Origin: a virus
IMG/VR virus record: IMGVR_UViG_3300009320_000115
Coordinates: 1 to 24,611 of that record
Direction: 5' to 3' (one strand)
DNA: 24,611 bases
Made by a program: the position numbers and the translations under genes. Below the pieces are notes generated by a model. The model was not told the origin of the DNA and did not search any database. It was given only the letters and a program-made list of their open reading frames with translations. Positions 1-7,451 of this stretch are shown here, piece by piece (position 1 is the first letter of the stretch; each line of letters begins with the position of its first letter).

Positions 1-19
1 AAACCAAAAAACGGGAACA

Positions 20-820
20 ATGAGTAAGAAAGAATCGACCCCCGAAAGGAGACAATTACACCAACTCCCCGACGAGCGGTACGCCGTTCGCGCGGAAAAA
101 GATAACGACGGTAACCGATATTTTGTCGGGTACGCCGCGGTATTTAATGTTCGATCGAAACTTATATGGGACTGGGACCGCGTCTTTTATGAGATCATTA
201 AACCCGAGGCGTTCGATACGGTCCTTGCAAGGGAGGGACTCGACGTTCCCCTGGTAATGAACCACGTTCCGCATGTATCGATTGCGAGAACGATATCGGG
301 GAACCTTACCCTCGAGACCGACGAGACGGGATTAAAGATCCGCGCCCTGGTTCCCGATACAACCCTCGGGAACGATACGTACGAAATGATCGAGAGAGGA
401 GATTATACCGATATGTCGTTCCGTTTCCGAATGGAGGAGAGCGGGTCGAAATGGTATAAGGATAACGAGGGTAATTTAATACATGAAGTACGCGACGTCC
501 TGGATCTCCTGGACGTTTCAATACTCGCGTTTCATGGTGCTTATGGAGAAACGGTAATCGATACCGAGGTAGCTAATCGGATGTACGACGAATTGATACG
601 GGAGGATAGCGGCTCCGACGACGAGGACGCGGGGGATAACCCCGACAACCCCGACGACGGAAAACCGGAACCGACCCCCGAGGAGATCACGGAAGCCGAA
701 GCCGCAACCGCCGCGGACCTGGACGAGGCCGAAATGGACCTCGAATTGAAACAGGCCGAATACGGTATCGAACCGACAGATACACAAACAAAAACAGAAG
801 AAAATGAAAAAACTGAATGA
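20..820 (+). CDS. HK97-type prohead protease
   Basis: This 266-residue protein is a probable capsid maturation protease of the HK97 gp4/herpesvirus assemblin fold (family U35-like). Such proteases cut the scaffold part of the capsid protein inside the prohead. The sequence shows the family order: a Gly-Tyr-Ala-Ala-Val-Phe stretch near residue 37, a Pro-Glu-Ala-Phe turn near 62, the likely catalytic His82 in Asn-His-Val, and the likely nucleophile Ser133 in Asp-Met-Ser-Phe. The last 70 residues are very acidic and low in complexity (many Asp/Glu/Pro), which may be an internal scaffold tail. The start is the first ATG in an A-rich leader. The 3' end overlaps the capsid gene by 17 bp, as expected for protease and capsid neighbours. 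Family assignment is strong; the catalytic residues are read from motif similarity only. Confidence 0.9.
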   Translation: MSKKESTPERRQLHQLPDERYAVRAEKDNDGNRYFVGYAAVFNVRSKLIWDWDRVFYEIIKPEAFDTVLAREGLDVPLVMNHVPHVSIARTISGNLTLETDETGLKIRALVPDTTLGNDTYEMIERGDYTDMSFRFRMEESGSKWYKDNEGNLIHEVRDVLDLLDVSILAFHGAYGETVIDTEVANRMYDELIREDSGSDDEDAGDNPDNPDDGKPEPTPEEITEAEAATAADLDEAEMDLELKQAEYGIEPTDTQTKTEENEKTE

Positions 821-2054
821 TCTATTGATCGACCGCTCGACAAAGATCGGGCGAATGTCCGAGATTCTGGAGACCGCAAGGTCCGAAAAACGGGAGAGAA
901 CAGAGGACGAAAAATCCGAATGGCAACGCCTGGACGGTGAAGTAAAAGAACACTCCGACGAGATTAAAACTCTCGAAAGGCAAGCGGAGTTAGATCGCGA
1001 GGAGGCCGCGCGCAAACCTCTCGAGAAACCCGAGGCGGACGTTCTGAGGAATTACGATTTCTCAAAGGCTATTATGGCTCTGGGTAACCGTCAAGGTATC
1101 GAGGGACTGGAGGCAGAAATGCACCAGGAAGCGAGGAGAGAGGTCGGTCCCGCCGTTAACCTCTCGGGTAACCTTTACGTCCCGAAATTCATTTGCGACC
1201 GTATGTATATGACCGCCGCGCAACGTGCGAACGAGGAGACCAAAACGACAGGACTCGCCGCGGGACATATCCCCCTTGCCGTCGGAGATCCCTCGTTTGT
1301 AGTTCCGAAACCTCTATACCGCGAAATGGGAGCGACTGTTTACGAGAACCTCGGAACGGGTAAACTGGATCTTCCTTTCTCTCAGGGTCACACAGCGGAC
1401 CAGGTAGCGGAAGCGGGAACCGCGGTACAGTCCGTACCGACTGACACGAAAGGAACCCTCTCCGCGAGTCGTTTCCAGGGGTGGCAGAATTATACAATGG
1501 AGTACCTTGCCGAGTCCGCCGTAATGAACCAGGTATTCGCGGACAAACTTATGGCAATCGACCGAGGTATCGGTAAAGCCCTTGCACTGGACGCCGTCGC
1601 CGTTAATGTTATGACGGGGTACGCGACCACGGATACGAAAGCGGCCCTTACTTATGCGATCGTACTTTCTATGATCTCCGAGATTGAAAGCGACAGTTTC
1701 GTATCCGAGGGGTTCGTAATGAGTAAAGGCGTATTTTATAAGCTGGCACAAACCGTTGTCGGGACCGATCAAGCAATGGTCCTTAATTTCCTCGAAGGAA
1801 ACAACCGAGGTAAGATCTCGGGAATTAACTCCGCGGGAACCGCTTTCCTCCCCGTACATGATACCGACAAGTACGATATTATTTACGGAGACTGGAAAGA
1901 GGGATACGTCGGACTTTGGGGAGGCGCGCAAATCCTCGTCGACCCGTTCAGTAATTCCGACGACGGTTATACCAAACTTACGTTTTATCGTATGGGAGCG
2001 GTCGACAGTAACCCGTACGCGTTCGCAAGTATCCGAAACGTAGACATAGCGTAA
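804..2054 (+). CDS. Major capsid protein, HK97 fold
   Basis: This 416-residue protein has the size and layout of HK97 gp5-type major capsid proteins. Residues 1 to about 75 are charged and predicted coiled coil (a delta-like scaffold domain rich in Glu, Arg and Lys). The rest is a compact mixed domain beginning near Ser-Gly-Asn-Leu-Tyr-Val-Pro. It directly follows the prohead protease, which would remove the N-terminal domain. The start overlaps the protease by 17 bp in the context gaagaaaATGAAAAAACTG. A strong terminator-like hairpin follows, so this gene probably ends a high-expression transcript. The cleavage site cannot be placed by reading alone. Confidence 0.92.
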   Translation: MKKLNDLLIDRSTKIGRMSEILETARSEKRERTEDEKSEWQRLDGEVKEHSDEIKTLERQAELDREEAARKPLEKPEADVLRNYDFSKAIMALGNRQGIEGLEAEMHQEARREVGPAVNLSGNLYVPKFICDRMYMTAAQRANEETKTTGLAAGHIPLAVGDPSFVVPKPLYREMGATVYENLGTGKLDLPFSQGHTADQVAEAGTAVQSVPTDTKGTLSASRFQGWQNYTMEYLAESAVMNQVFADKLMAIDRGIGKALALDAVAVNVMTGYATTDTKAALTYAIVLSMISEIESDSFVSEGFVMSKGVFYKLAQTVVGTDQAMVLNFLEGNNRGKISGINSAGTAFLPVHDTDKYDIIYGDWKEGYVGLWGGAQILVDPFSNSDDGYTKLTFYRMGAVDSNPYAFASIRNVDIA

Positions 2055-2112
2055 CCCTCTTAACTAAAAGAAAGGAGTTCTTTTTTATAGTTGGTTTTAG
2101 TTAGTAAATAAG

Positions 2113-2155
2113 GAAAGGGGGATTATCCCTCGCGCATGGGGACCCCCTTTCTTTT
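2113..2155 (+). terminator. Rho-independent terminator after the capsid gene
   Basis: The arms GAAAGGGGG (2113-2121) and CCCCCTTTC (2143-2151) form a 9-bp stem followed by TTTT. It sits about 60 bp behind the major capsid stop and just before a small membrane-protein gene. It probably limits read-through from the abundant capsid transcript. Confidence 0.75.
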
Positions 2156-2167
2156 AAAACAAAAAGC

Positions 2168-2353
2168 ATGAACGCAAAAAAATCGTTAATTATCTGGATT
2201 GTATATATCGTCGTATTTGTCGGTATATTCCTCGCCTTTATCAAAGGAACAAACCAGGAGGGTTTACTTAAACTCGCCTGGATGGGAGGAGCAATCGTCG
2301 CCGCAATCCTGGCTATTTTCATAGCCGTACGACTGAACAGGGCGAAACGTTAA
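2168..2353 (+). CDS. Small two-helix membrane protein of unknown function
   Basis: This 61-residue protein has two hydrophobic segments, residues about 6-24 and 38-54, joined by a short polar loop, and a basic C-terminus (Arg-Leu-Asn-Arg-Ala-Lys-Arg). This fits a small inner-membrane hairpin. It lies between the capsid terminator and the head-tail connector genes. A small holin-like or superinfection-exclusion protein is possible, but no family is recognised. The codon choice resembles the surrounding phage genes, and the minus-strand reading frame over it is a shadow. Confidence 0.6.
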   Translation: MNAKKSLIIWIVYIVVFVGIFLAFIKGTNQEGLLKLAWMGGAIVAAILAIFIAVRLNRAKR

Positions 2354-2374
2354 GAACCTTTTAAGTTTAAAGAG

Positions 2375-2929
2375 ATGATCGCGAAAACGAAATCGATTTA
2401 CCATTTAGCACTCGAGGAGGCTAAAGAACATTGCCGCCTCCGCGACGAGTTCGTTAATGACGACGAACAAATTAAGCGGATTATAAAAGCCGCGGTCGAG
2501 TTTGTCGAGGGGGATATCGAAAAGGATATCGCTTATACGGCGAACGTGCTTACTCGTAACGAATGGAGCGGATCAGAAATCCGCGTTAACGAGGGGAATA
2601 TGGTATCGATCTCCTCCATTACGACGACCGAGGACGGCGAATCTCCCGTTACTCTCTCGGATTATACGACGTATGTATATCGCGATTACTTTAAAGTCGA
2701 CCTCGATAGCTCGGTCGATACGGATCTCTTAACGGTAAACTTTATAACAGGGTACGCCGCGGATGCGATTCCCTGGGATCTCCGCCAAGCCTGTTTAATC
2801 AAAGTCTCGGACTTTTACGACGTCGATCGTTCCTCGTCTCGGTTCGTATCGATCAAAGATACCCAGGCGTACGATCGAATCGTCGCCAAATACAAGGCGT
2901 ATTATTTTGATTATCAAAGGGAGGCGTAA
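2375..2929 (+). CDS. Head-tail connector (gp6-like adaptor)
   Basis: This 184-residue protein resembles the HK97 gp6 / phiE125 gp8 connector family, which forms a ring under the portal. Supporting features are an N-terminal helical part with Leu-Glu-Glu-Ala-Lys-Glu-His-Cys-Arg (helix alpha0/1), a central beta-rich piece with Thr and Val repeats, the family-typical Phe-Ile-Thr-Gly-Tyr followed by Ile-Pro-Trp-Asp-Leu-Arg-Gln-Ala near residue 140, and a final helix. The gene is followed with zero spacing by the head-closure gene (stop TAA then ATG), as in many siphophages. The fold is inferred from position plus these motifs. Confidence 0.8.
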   Translation: MIAKTKSIYHLALEEAKEHCRLRDEFVNDDEQIKRIIKAAVEFVEGDIEKDIAYTANVLTRNEWSGSEIRVNEGNMVSISSITTTEDGESPVTLSDYTTYVYRDYFKVDLDSSVDTDLLTVNFITGYAADAIPWDLRQACLIKVSDFYDVDRSSSRFVSIKDTQAYDRIVAKYKAYYFDYQREA

Positions 2930-3256
2930 ATGTTAGCGGCGGAGTTAAATAGGTGGATTACGATCGAGAAAGCGACCAGGGCAAAGGACGCCACAATCGG
3001 ACACCCGAAGGATACGTACGCAACTCTGTATAGTACATGGGCGGGGGTATCATACGGAGCGGGTTCGTTCAATAAGGATAACGCAGGGAGTAACGTACGG
3101 GTCGACGCCGCGTTTACAATTCGGTACGACGAGGACGTTAATTACAAATGTCGGATCCTTTACGAGGAGCAATATTATGAGTTCGATCATATCGAGATAA
3201 TCGGACGTAACGAGGGAATGAGAATTAAGACAATCTTATTTACTGAGGAGGCTTAA
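2930..3256 (+). CDS. Head closure / head-tail joining protein (SPP1 gp16-like)
   Basis: This 108-residue protein matches the head-tail joining family (Phage_H_T_join, SPP1 gp16/HK97 gp7 type), which seals the connector before tail attachment. It starts with the usual Leu-Asn-Arg-Trp-Ile-Thr-Ile-Glu strand, has a Trp-Ala-Gly-Val segment near residue 37, and ends with beta strands including Tyr-Tyr-Glu-Phe-Asp-His-Ile-Glu. It starts directly after the connector stop and ends 2 bp before the next ATG, with a GAGGAGG-like stretch just upstream of that next start. The length is normal for the family. Confidence 0.8.
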   Translation: MLAAELNRWITIEKATRAKDATIGHPKDTYATLYSTWAGVSYGAGSFNKDNAGSNVRVDAAFTIRYDEDVNYKCRILYEEQYYEFDHIEIIGRNEGMRIKTILFTEEA

Positions 3257-3258
3257 TT

Positions 3259-3810
3259 ATGTCAAAGGGAATAGGACCATTAGGAACAGGATCCTTACCG
3301 ACTGAGGATATTGTCGGAGCGGACGAGATAATCGCGGCCCTGGATAACCTGGCTCCGAAACTCTCCCGTAAAATCCTGTTCGATGCACATAAAAGCGTCC
3401 TGGCTAAAACGGTCCGCCCCGATCTTAAATCGGTCCTTAACTCCTTTTCCCGCGCCTCCAGGACCTCGGTATCGATTCGCAAGGCGAAGGGAACCGACTC
3501 GGGCGCGTATATCGGTATAACAACGAAAGCGTTTTGGCTCCGTTTCGTGAACTATGGTACAAAGGATCGTAAGACCAAGCAAGCGAAGATCGAACGAATT
3601 AAGTCAAAACGATACCATACCGTCGGGCGGTTCGGTCGCCGTGAGGCCGCAAACCGCGGACGGGTCCAGGGGGACAAGTCGATCTCCTCCGCCCTGGATA
3701 GCAGGGTAAACGCGGTACTTAAGGAGGTCCAGGAGAACTATTCGGATCTCATTTACGAGGCTCTTAATAAAGAGATGCAAAGGGTTAAAAAGAAATTCGC
3801 AAAGTTATGA
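3259..3810 (+). CDS. HK97 gp10-like tail completion protein
   Basis: This 183-residue protein has the pattern of HK97-gp10-type proteins that sit at the neck or tail top. A helical N-terminal part holds Leu-Asp-Asn-Leu-Ala-Pro-Lys-Leu-Ser-Arg. A strand with Phe-Trp-Leu-Arg-Phe-Val-Asn-Tyr-Gly-Thr-Lys-Asp-Arg follows near residues 93-105, where the family usually shows F/Y-x-E-x-G-T. The C-terminal part is basic and helical. It contains an extra basic stretch (about residues 105-135) not needed for the core fold. The stop overlaps the next start (ATGA), consistent with translational coupling. Confidence 0.78.
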   Translation: MSKGIGPLGTGSLPTEDIVGADEIIAALDNLAPKLSRKILFDAHKSVLAKTVRPDLKSVLNSFSRASRTSVSIRKAKGTDSGAYIGITTKAFWLRFVNYGTKDRKTKQAKIERIKSKRYHTVGRFGRREAANRGRVQGDKSISSALDSRVNAVLKEVQENYSDLIYEALNKEMQRVKKKFAKL

Positions 3811-4208
3811 GTTTTGCAACCGTAATAAATACGCTTTTACAATCGGACGCGACTTTGAACGCGGCCCTCCTGGACGCGGATAGCGGGGAGACCAATATAT
3901 ACGCGTACCATTTACCCGACAACCTGGACGTAAGTAAAACCGCGATTGTCTTTACTTACAAAAAGGACGAGGGGGTCGACGTCCTGGAGGAAAAAAACGT
4001 TCTTGAAAAATATACCCTTTACCTGGTTATCGTTGCGGGAGATCCCGCAGATACCGAATCGACCGCGGCCCTGGTACATTCGTTTGTCGATACGTACTCG
4101 GATTCGAACCTCCTCGATATAACATACGAGGACGAGGTTAACGGACAGAACGACGAAAGGGACAGGTACTTTAAAAGTTTGGAATTTGTAATCTGGTATC
4201 AATCTTAA
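3807..4208 (+). CDS. Tail terminator / tail completion protein
   Basis: This 133-residue protein lies between the gp10-like gene and the tail tube gene, exactly where siphophages carry the tail terminator (DUF3168 / lambda gpU-like). The composition is that of a small alpha/beta protein: an N-terminal helix, then strands such as Ala-Ile-Val-Phe-Thr-Tyr and Tyr-Thr-Leu-Tyr-Leu-Val-Ile-Val, a helix with Ala-Leu-Val-His-Ser-Phe-Val, and a final strand. The ATG overlaps the previous stop by 4 bp. The call rests on gene order and secondary-structure pattern, not on a conserved catalytic motif. Confidence 0.7.
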   Translation: MSFATVINTLLQSDATLNAALLDADSGETNIYAYHLPDNLDVSKTAIVFTYKKDEGVDVLEEKNVLEKYTLYLVIVAGDPADTESTAALVHSFVDTYSDSNLLDITYEDEVNGQNDERDRYFKSLEFVIWYQS

Positions 4209-4219
4209 AATAAACTACA

Positions 4220-4627
4220 ATGGCAACAGACGTAATTCTCGGTAAAGCAATGACGTTAACGTACGATTCGAAAGTGATCGCACGTTGTACCGATTTCACC
4301 CTGGAAGTAAACAAAGAACCGATCGATATTACGACCCTCCAGTCGAGCGGGTGGAAGGAAAAGAAAGTCGACCTTAAGGAATGGTCGGTCTCCTTTAACG
4401 GACTCGTTACCCGCGGCGCGGACGGAACTTACTCGGTATACGACGAGTTACTCGCGGATATCCTGGGAACCGATACCGCGATTACGATATCGATCGACGA
4501 TACCGACGGATCGGGTACGATCGCGGTCGGAGGAGACGTATTCTTAACCTCCCTCTCGACGGGCGTAACCGTCGGAGATAAGGTTACCTATTCGGGAACC
4601 CTGGAGGGAACGGGCGCGCTCGCGTAA
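4220..4627 (+). CDS. Major tail tube protein (short copy)
   Basis: This 135-residue protein is a probable tail tube subunit of the TP901-1/phi13 type. It begins Met-Ala-Thr-Asp-Val and holds the typical Cys-Thr-Asp-Phe-Thr-Leu-Glu, an Asp-Ile-Thr-Thr-Leu loop near residue 36, and a Val-Ser-Phe-Asn-Gly-Leu strand near 55. It closes with Thr-Tyr-Ser-Gly-Thr-Leu-Glu-Gly-Thr-Gly. It precedes the tail assembly chaperone and tape measure, the standard order. A clear longer paralogue lies at 11487-12677 with the same first and last blocks. The short copy is the likely bulk tube protein because of its canonical position and the strong hairpin behind it. Confidence 0.88.
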   Translation: MATDVILGKAMTLTYDSKVIARCTDFTLEVNKEPIDITTLQSSGWKEKKVDLKEWSVSFNGLVTRGADGTYSVYDELLADILGTDTAITISIDDTDGSGTIAVGGDVFLTSLSTGVTVGDKVTYSGTLEGTGALA

Positions 4628-4663
4628 TCGAATCTCAGGCGTATGATCGGATTCGCAACCGAT

Positions 4664-4695
4664 ACCCCCTTTCCTTTGGATCCAGGAGAGGGGGT
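4664..4695 (+). terminator. G/C-rich stem-loop between tail tube and chaperone genes
   Basis: ACCCCCT (4664-4670) pairs with AGGGGGT (4689-4695), and CCT/AGG can pair inside. No T-run follows on either strand, so it is a weak intrinsic terminator at best. It may be an attenuator or an RNA 3'-end protector lowering expression of downstream genes relative to the tube gene. Confidence 0.45.
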
Positions 4696-4721
4696 TACAT
4701 ATATAACCAAATGTCAACAAC

Positions 4722-5087
4722 ATGATAAAGCACGTAACGTACAACGGAGTCGAGGTCCCGTACTCGATAGGGTATTACGCCCTTAAACGCTTCAAAGGCG
4801 AAACGGGAAAAGATTTCGAAAAGACCCCCGACGACGATCTCGAGGCCCTCGAGATTATTGCCTGGTACGCAATCGAGGCGGGTTGTAAAATGGAAAAGAT
4901 CGAGAACCCAGTCGATCGGAACGATATCGAGATGTTCTTAAACGAATGTATGAACGAGTTTAACGAATCGATACCCGATTTTTTCCAGACCCCCCCGAAG
5001 AAGAAAGCGACCAGGACACCCGCGAAACGCCCGACGGGGGCGGGCAAAAACACAACCCCAAAAAGTCCCAGGAAAAACAAATCGTAA
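4722..5087 (+). CDS. Tail assembly chaperone, short (unshifted) form
   Basis: This 121-residue product lies between the tail tube and tape measure genes, where lambda gpG-type chaperones are found. The first 85 residues look like a folded domain (helices with Ile-Gly-Tyr-Tyr-Ala-Leu-Lys-Arg-Phe and Glu-Ile-Ile-Ala-Trp-Tyr-Ala-Ile-Glu-Ala). After the slippery region the zero frame turns into a low-complexity Lys/Pro/Thr/Arg tail, unlike a folded domain. The -1 frame over the same DNA stays open into a 140-codon extension ending at 5419. The natural products are therefore probably a short chaperone and a long fusion, as with gpG/gpGT, which bind the tape measure during assembly. Confidence 0.82.
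   Translation: MIKHVTYNGVEVPYSIGYYALKRFKGETGKDFEKTPDDDLEALEIIAWYAIEAGCKMEKIENPVDRNDIEMFLNECMNEFNESIPDFFQTPPKKKATRTPAKRPTGAGKNTTPKSPRKNKS
4979..4997 (+). promoter_or_regulatory. Candidate -1 ribosomal frameshift site
   Basis: Two heptamers of the X XXY YYZ type lie in the zero frame: T TTT TTC (4979-4985) and C CCC CCG (4991-4997). Slipping back one base at either enters the frame that stays open to 5419. A possible G/C stem (CGCCC 5028-5032 with GGGCG 5038-5042) lies about 30 nt beyond the C run, farther than usual for a stimulator. Which site is used cannot be told from sequence. Confidence 0.7.
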
Positions 5088-5419
5088 CCGCGACGATCGA
5101 GGAGATCGAAGGGGAGGCCGTTGCGCTCCTCGGGTACACTCCCGAACGGTTCGACTTTACGACTCCGCGATATCTCTTTTACGCGTTCAAAGGAATAGCA
5201 AAGGAGAGGGATCGAGTATTCCGTTCCCGTTGCGAACTTACGCGGATGCAAACCCTTATCCTCGTCAATAACGGACGGTCTGAAAAAGATATGATAAAGG
5301 ACCCGCGGCGTATTTGGCCCTTTGAATGGGAGGACGAGATCGAGGAGGACGAGGTATATATCCCGACGGCGGACGAATGGGAGGAACTCGATAGCAAGTA
5401 CGCGAATAAGAAAAAGTAA
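4997..5419 (+). CDS. Tail assembly chaperone extension, made by -1 frameshift (T part)
   Basis: This frame has no good ATG near its 5' end and runs open for 140 codons from the slippery region to TAA at 5417-5419. It starts with an acidic linker (Glu-Glu-Glu-Ser-Asp-Gln-Asp), then a folded-looking domain with Leu-Leu-Gly-Tyr-Thr-Pro-Glu, Tyr-Leu-Phe-Tyr-Ala-Phe-Lys-Gly, and Arg-Arg-Ile-Trp-Pro-Phe-Glu-Trp-Glu-Asp. It ends in an Asp/Glu-rich part and a Lys tail. With the 92 codons before the shift it would give a protein of about 232 residues. Codons match neighbouring genes, and frames in other phases here are unconvincing. It ends 38 bp before the tape measure start, as expected for the lambda gpT-like part. 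Confidence 0.78.
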   Translation, partial: EEESDQDTRETPDGGGQKHNPKKSQEKQIVTATIEEIEGEAVALLGYTPERFDFTTPRYLFYAFKGIAKERDRVFRSRCELTRMQTLILVNNGRSEKDMIKDPRRIWPFEWEDEIEEDEVYIPTADEWEELDSKYANKKK

Positions 5420-5429
5420 TCGTTTACCG

Positions 5430-5448
5430 ATTGTCTTTATAATTAAAA
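5430..5448 (+). promoter_or_regulatory. Conserved leader motif upstream of the tape measure gene
   Basis: ATTGTCTTTATAATTAAAA begins 28 bp before the tape measure ATG. Nearly the same word (17 of 19 positions) begins 27 bp before the second tail-tube gene at 11460. It could be a phage promoter or a shared untranslated-leader signal. The function is inferred from position only. Confidence 0.4.
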
Positions 5449-5457
5449 TACGAACGT

Positions 5458-7449
5458 ATGGCCTCCTCCATTTTAACCGACCTAGCGATACGCTTACACG
5501 CCAAAACCGCGGAACTGAACAAAGGACTCTCCCGCGCGAAAGGGCAAATCCGAGACTTTAAAAGCAATGCCAAAAAAGGAACGACCGAGATCCGAAAGGG
5601 ATTCGCGGAAATGGGTAACGGCGCGCGGCAATCCCTCGGGTTAATGACGTCTCAATTCGGAATGATGGGAACAGTCCTTACCCGAGCAATCGGAGGGGTA
5701 AAGGGGTTAACGCTCGGTATGAAAGGACTCAAAGCGGTACTTATATCGACGGGGATCGGAGCTATATTTGTCGCGATCGGAACGGCGGTCGCGGCCCTTA
5801 TGACTTACTTTAAAGGGACGATCGACGGCGCGCGAAAGTTCGCCGCGATATCGGGAACCCTTAAGGGAATAATGACTGCTTTAAAAGAGATCCTTATTAA
5901 CGTCGGTCGGTTCTTGGTTAAGATGTTCGAAGATCCGAAACAAGCAATCGCGGATCTATGGGAGGCAATTAAACAGAACCTCGTAAACCGTTTCCAGGGG
6001 TTGTTAACGTTCTTTAAATCGGGATGGTCAGCAATCGCGAACGGAGCGAAGGGGGTCGGAGCCGCGGTCGCGGGGATCTTCAATAAGGAGAAAAAAGACC
6101 AGGCACATGAATACTTTTTGCAGATGCAAAAAGATATGGTCGATACGGGTAAAGCCGCGGTCCAAATGGCGACGGGGTTCGACGTCGAAAAAGGTATCGG
6201 GAAAGCTCGCGAGGAAATGGATAAGATAAAGGAAACCGCGGGTAAAGCCGCGGCCCTCGAACAACGTAAACATGATCTTTACGCGGCGAATACAAAGTTT
6301 CTGGTACGCGAGGCGGAGTTAGTCGAGGAGATCGCGCGCCTTACCGACATATCCTCCGATAAGGAACTGGAGATCTCGGAGAGTTTGAAAGGAACACTCG
6401 ACGCGATCGCGGTAACCAAAGATCTTTACGCGGGACGCATTGCACTCGCGGAGGAGGCGTTACGGATCCAGGAGGCGGAAATGGCTCTCGGGTCGAATAG
6501 TCTCGAGGACGAGCGCAAAAAGGCCGAACTCCAGGTTACGTTAAACGCTCTCCGTAAAGAGGAGTACGATAAGATCCGCGAACTCAAAAACCGTAAAGAG
6601 GAAATAGACGCGAGAGCGAACGCCATCGAAGTAAAAGCGGAAGCCGAAAAGCAAGCCAAGTTAAAAGCCGAAAGGGACAAAGCCGCCGCCGCGGAGAAAG
6701 CGCGCCTCGACTCGATCGAGGCGTATCGCGTCCAGGTCCTCGGTCAATCCCTGGAGGGGCAATTAGCATTACTTACCGAACAGTACGACGCGCGAAGGAT
6801 AGCGGATAAAGAATACTGGAGCGAATACGAACGACTCCGCGACGAGATAATCGAGAGAGACAAAGCCGCGGCGGAGGAGGAGAGGCAACGGGCCGCGGAT
6901 CTATGGGACGCCAAACTCGAAAAGGCGACTCAATATATCGACTCGGTCGGATATGGTATCGATATCCTGGGACAGATGTTCGAAGCTCAGAAGCAAAAAG
7001 AACTTAAGGCCGCGGGGGACAATGCCAAAAAGAAAGAGGAGATCGAAAAGAAGTACGCGAAAAAGCAAAAGAAAATCGCGATCGCGCAAGCGATAATCGG
7101 AGCGGCCCTCGCCGTTGTTAACGCCCTGCAAACTCAACCCTTCCCTTTGGGACTAGTCATGGCGGGACTGGCAATCGCGATGGGAGGAGCGCAGATCGCG
7201 ACCATTGCCTCGACGCCCCTCGCAAAAGGAGGTATCGCATACGGCCCGACTAACGCCCTGGTCGGGGAGTACGCGGGAGCGGCAAATAACCCCGAGGTAA
7301 TCGCGCCTCTCGATAAGTTACCTGGTCTCCTGGCTAAAGCGGGAGGAGGCGGAGGAGGGATCCTTGCGGGTAAAGTGAAATTTGAACTCGAGGACGGCGT
7401 TCTGGTCGGGTGGCTCGAGCAACAACGTAATTACGCGGAGAGTTATTAA
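5458..7449 (+). CDS. Tape measure protein
   Basis: This 663-residue protein follows the tail chaperone pair and has the make-up of a tape measure. The N-terminus is helical and basic. Hydrophobic Gly/Ala-rich segments (about residues 60-120) resemble membrane-active parts. A long charged coiled-coil region runs from about 200 to 540 with many Glu, Lys and Ala. A second hydrophobic Ala/Gly/Ile stretch lies at about 545-590, and a Gly-rich piece near the C-terminus. Tape measure length sets tail length; at about 1.5 angstrom per residue this suggests a tail near 100 nm, an estimate only. No lysozyme or peptidase motif is seen. The stop is 2 bp before the next ATG. Confidence 0.9.
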   Translation: MASSILTDLAIRLHAKTAELNKGLSRAKGQIRDFKSNAKKGTTEIRKGFAEMGNGARQSLGLMTSQFGMMGTVLTRAIGGVKGLTLGMKGLKAVLISTGIGAIFVAIGTAVAALMTYFKGTIDGARKFAAISGTLKGIMTALKEILINVGRFLVKMFEDPKQAIADLWEAIKQNLVNRFQGLLTFFKSGWSAIANGAKGVGAAVAGIFNKEKKDQAHEYFLQMQKDMVDTGKAAVQMATGFDVEKGIGKAREEMDKIKETAGKAAALEQRKHDLYAANTKFLVREAELVEEIARLTDISSDKELEISESLKGTLDAIAVTKDLYAGRIALAEEALRIQEAEMALGSNSLEDERKKAELQVTLNALRKEEYDKIRELKNRKEEIDARANAIEVKAEAEKQAKLKAERDKAAAAEKARLDSIEAYRVQVLGQSLEGQLALLTEQYDARRIADKEYWSEYERLRDEIIERDKAAAEEERQRAADLWDAKLEKATQYIDSVGYGIDILGQMFEAQKQKELKAAGDNAKKKEEIEKKYAKKQKKIAIAQAIIGAALAVVNALQTQPFPLGLVMAGLAIAMGGAQIATIASTPLAKGGIAYGPTNALVGEYAGAANNPEVIAPLDKLPGLLAKAGGGGGGILAGKVKFELEDGVLVGWLEQQRNYAESY

Positions 7450-7451
7450 TT

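Noticed and set aside
1314-1931. 205-codon minus-strand reading frame
   Set aside because: It lies opposite the major capsid gene, which is well supported.
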